Shown here piece by piece: positions 6,179-6,649 of a stretch of DNA of 6,649 nt; within the stretch, counting starts at the first letter, position 1; every line of letters starts with the position of its first letter. The stretch is from the NCBI GenBank assembly GCA_025358985.1, contig JANYHQ010000201.1:1-6649 (forward strand), written 5' to 3'. The notes under the pieces were generated by a model, which had not been told where the DNA came from, did no database searches, and worked only from the letters and a program-made list of their open reading frames with translations. Origin of the DNA: Acidimicrobiales bacterium. Lineage in GTDB: Bacteria; Actinomycetota; Acidimicrobiia; Acidimicrobiales; JANYDT01. The position numbers and the translations under genes were made by a program.

Positions 6179-6649
6179 ATGCGGAAATATCGCCCGACTG
6201 CCAAGGTTCTGCTGGTTGACGATCAACACCGCGTGCTGCTTCTCCGGGGAATCGACCGCTCGAAACCCGACATTGCGCCTTGGTGGTTCGCTGTCGGTGG
6301 ACGCCTTGAACCGGGCGAGACACCGGGGGAGGCAGCCGTGCGCGAGACATTCGAAGAGACCGGACTCACGATCGGCCACCCTGGCCGTGTCGCATCTACC
6401 CGACGCTTCGATTGGGACTTCGAGGGCGCAGAATTCGACCAGCAGGAGTGGTACTTCGTTGTTCGCACTCGGCCATTCACTTTTTCTTCAGCCGGGTGGA
6501 CCGAGAATGAGGCTGCGACAATTCAAGAGCATCGGTGGTGGTCGCTCGGCGAGCTTCGTTCGACAACGGACGCGGTGTATCCCGACAACCTTGCCGATCA
6601 TCTTGAGGCAGCACTCATGAACCACTACCCACGCTGGGAGTCACCTACA
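6179..6649 (+). CDS. Nudix hydrolase (open at window end)
   Basis: The frame from ATG 6179 stays open for 157 codons to the window edge, so the stop lies beyond it or just after it. The protein starts MRKYRPTAKVLLVDDQHRVLLLRG, a typical first strand pair of the Nudix fold. The Nudix box is at residues 41-63: G41, E47, R55-E56, E59-E60 and G62 are all in register, and T57 replaces the usual aliphatic residue. These glutamates bind the divalent metal for hydrolysis of nucleoside diphosphate-linked compounds. PWWFAVGG before the box and HRWWSLGEL (about 118-126) after it are common in small Nudix proteins. AAGG (6166-6169) or GAGG (6172-6175) could serve as ribosome binding site. With HYPRWESP near residue 150 the protein is near its likely full length. 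Leucines are CTT, CTC and CTG with no TTG. The substrate is unknown. Confidence 0.88.
   Translation, partial: MRKYRPTAKVLLVDDQHRVLLLRGIDRSKPDIAPWWFAVGGRLEPGETPGEAAVRETFEETGLTIGHPGRVASTRRFDWDFEGAEFDQQEWYFVVRTRPFTFSSAGWTENEAATIQEHRWWSLGELRSTTDAVYPDNLADHLEAALMNHYPRWESPT

Noticed and set aside
6063..6350. N-terminal extension of the phosphotransferase open frame up to 6350
   Set aside because: The extra 96 residues have no family character and lie antisense to the well-supported Nudix gene; family similarity starts at the ATG at 6062.
1..6649. CRISPR arrays, tRNA or rRNA genes, insertion sequences
   Set aside because: No regularly spaced repeats, tRNA-like folds, transposase-like frames or terminal inverted repeats with target duplications were found by reading.

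Overview
The window reads as a GC-rich chromosomal segment of an actinobacterium, and by gene style most likely a member of Acidimicrobiia. That placement is inference from protein features: the LLM-family F420-type oxidoreductase, the shortened Fmt and RsmB, and the absence of clear Shine-Dalgarno sequences before several starts. No marker gene was compared.

From 1 to about 5037 the window holds conserved housekeeping genes. On the + strand are the 3' end of era (30S assembly GTPase, KH domain) and, 28 bases later, an LLM-class oxidoreductase. Convergent to it on the - strand is a membrane-anchored Amidase_3 peptidoglycan amidase. A perfect 11-bp inverted repeat between the two is a likely bidirectional terminator. 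Divergent from the amidase, with only 44 bp between the starts, is a + strand run of def (peptide deformylase), fmt (methionyl-tRNA formyltransferase) and rsmB (16S rRNA m5C967 methyltransferase). def and fmt are 4 nt apart, and fmt and rsmB overlap by ATGA. Fmt formylates initiator Met-tRNA, Def later removes the formyl group, and RsmB modifies the ribosomal P-site region, so this is an initiation and ribosome-maturation operon.

Directly after the rsmB stop the character changes. On the - strand lie an aminoglycoside phosphotransferase-fold kinase and, overlapping its end, a remnant that resembles a DUF4037 nucleotidyltransferase-like gene. The remnant is cut at its catalytic motif and abuts rsmB. 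Divergent on the + strand is a Nudix hydrolase that runs off the window end. Leucine codon use also shifts: TTG is about half of the leucines in rsmB but is rare in the kinase and absent from the Nudix gene. This suggests an acquired accessory block inserted behind rsmB. An imperfect palindrome in the kinase/Nudix intergenic region could be an operator.

No clearly new multi-gene system is demonstrable. The most notable items are the accessory block with its decayed gene, the unusually compact RsmB, and the two inverted repeats.
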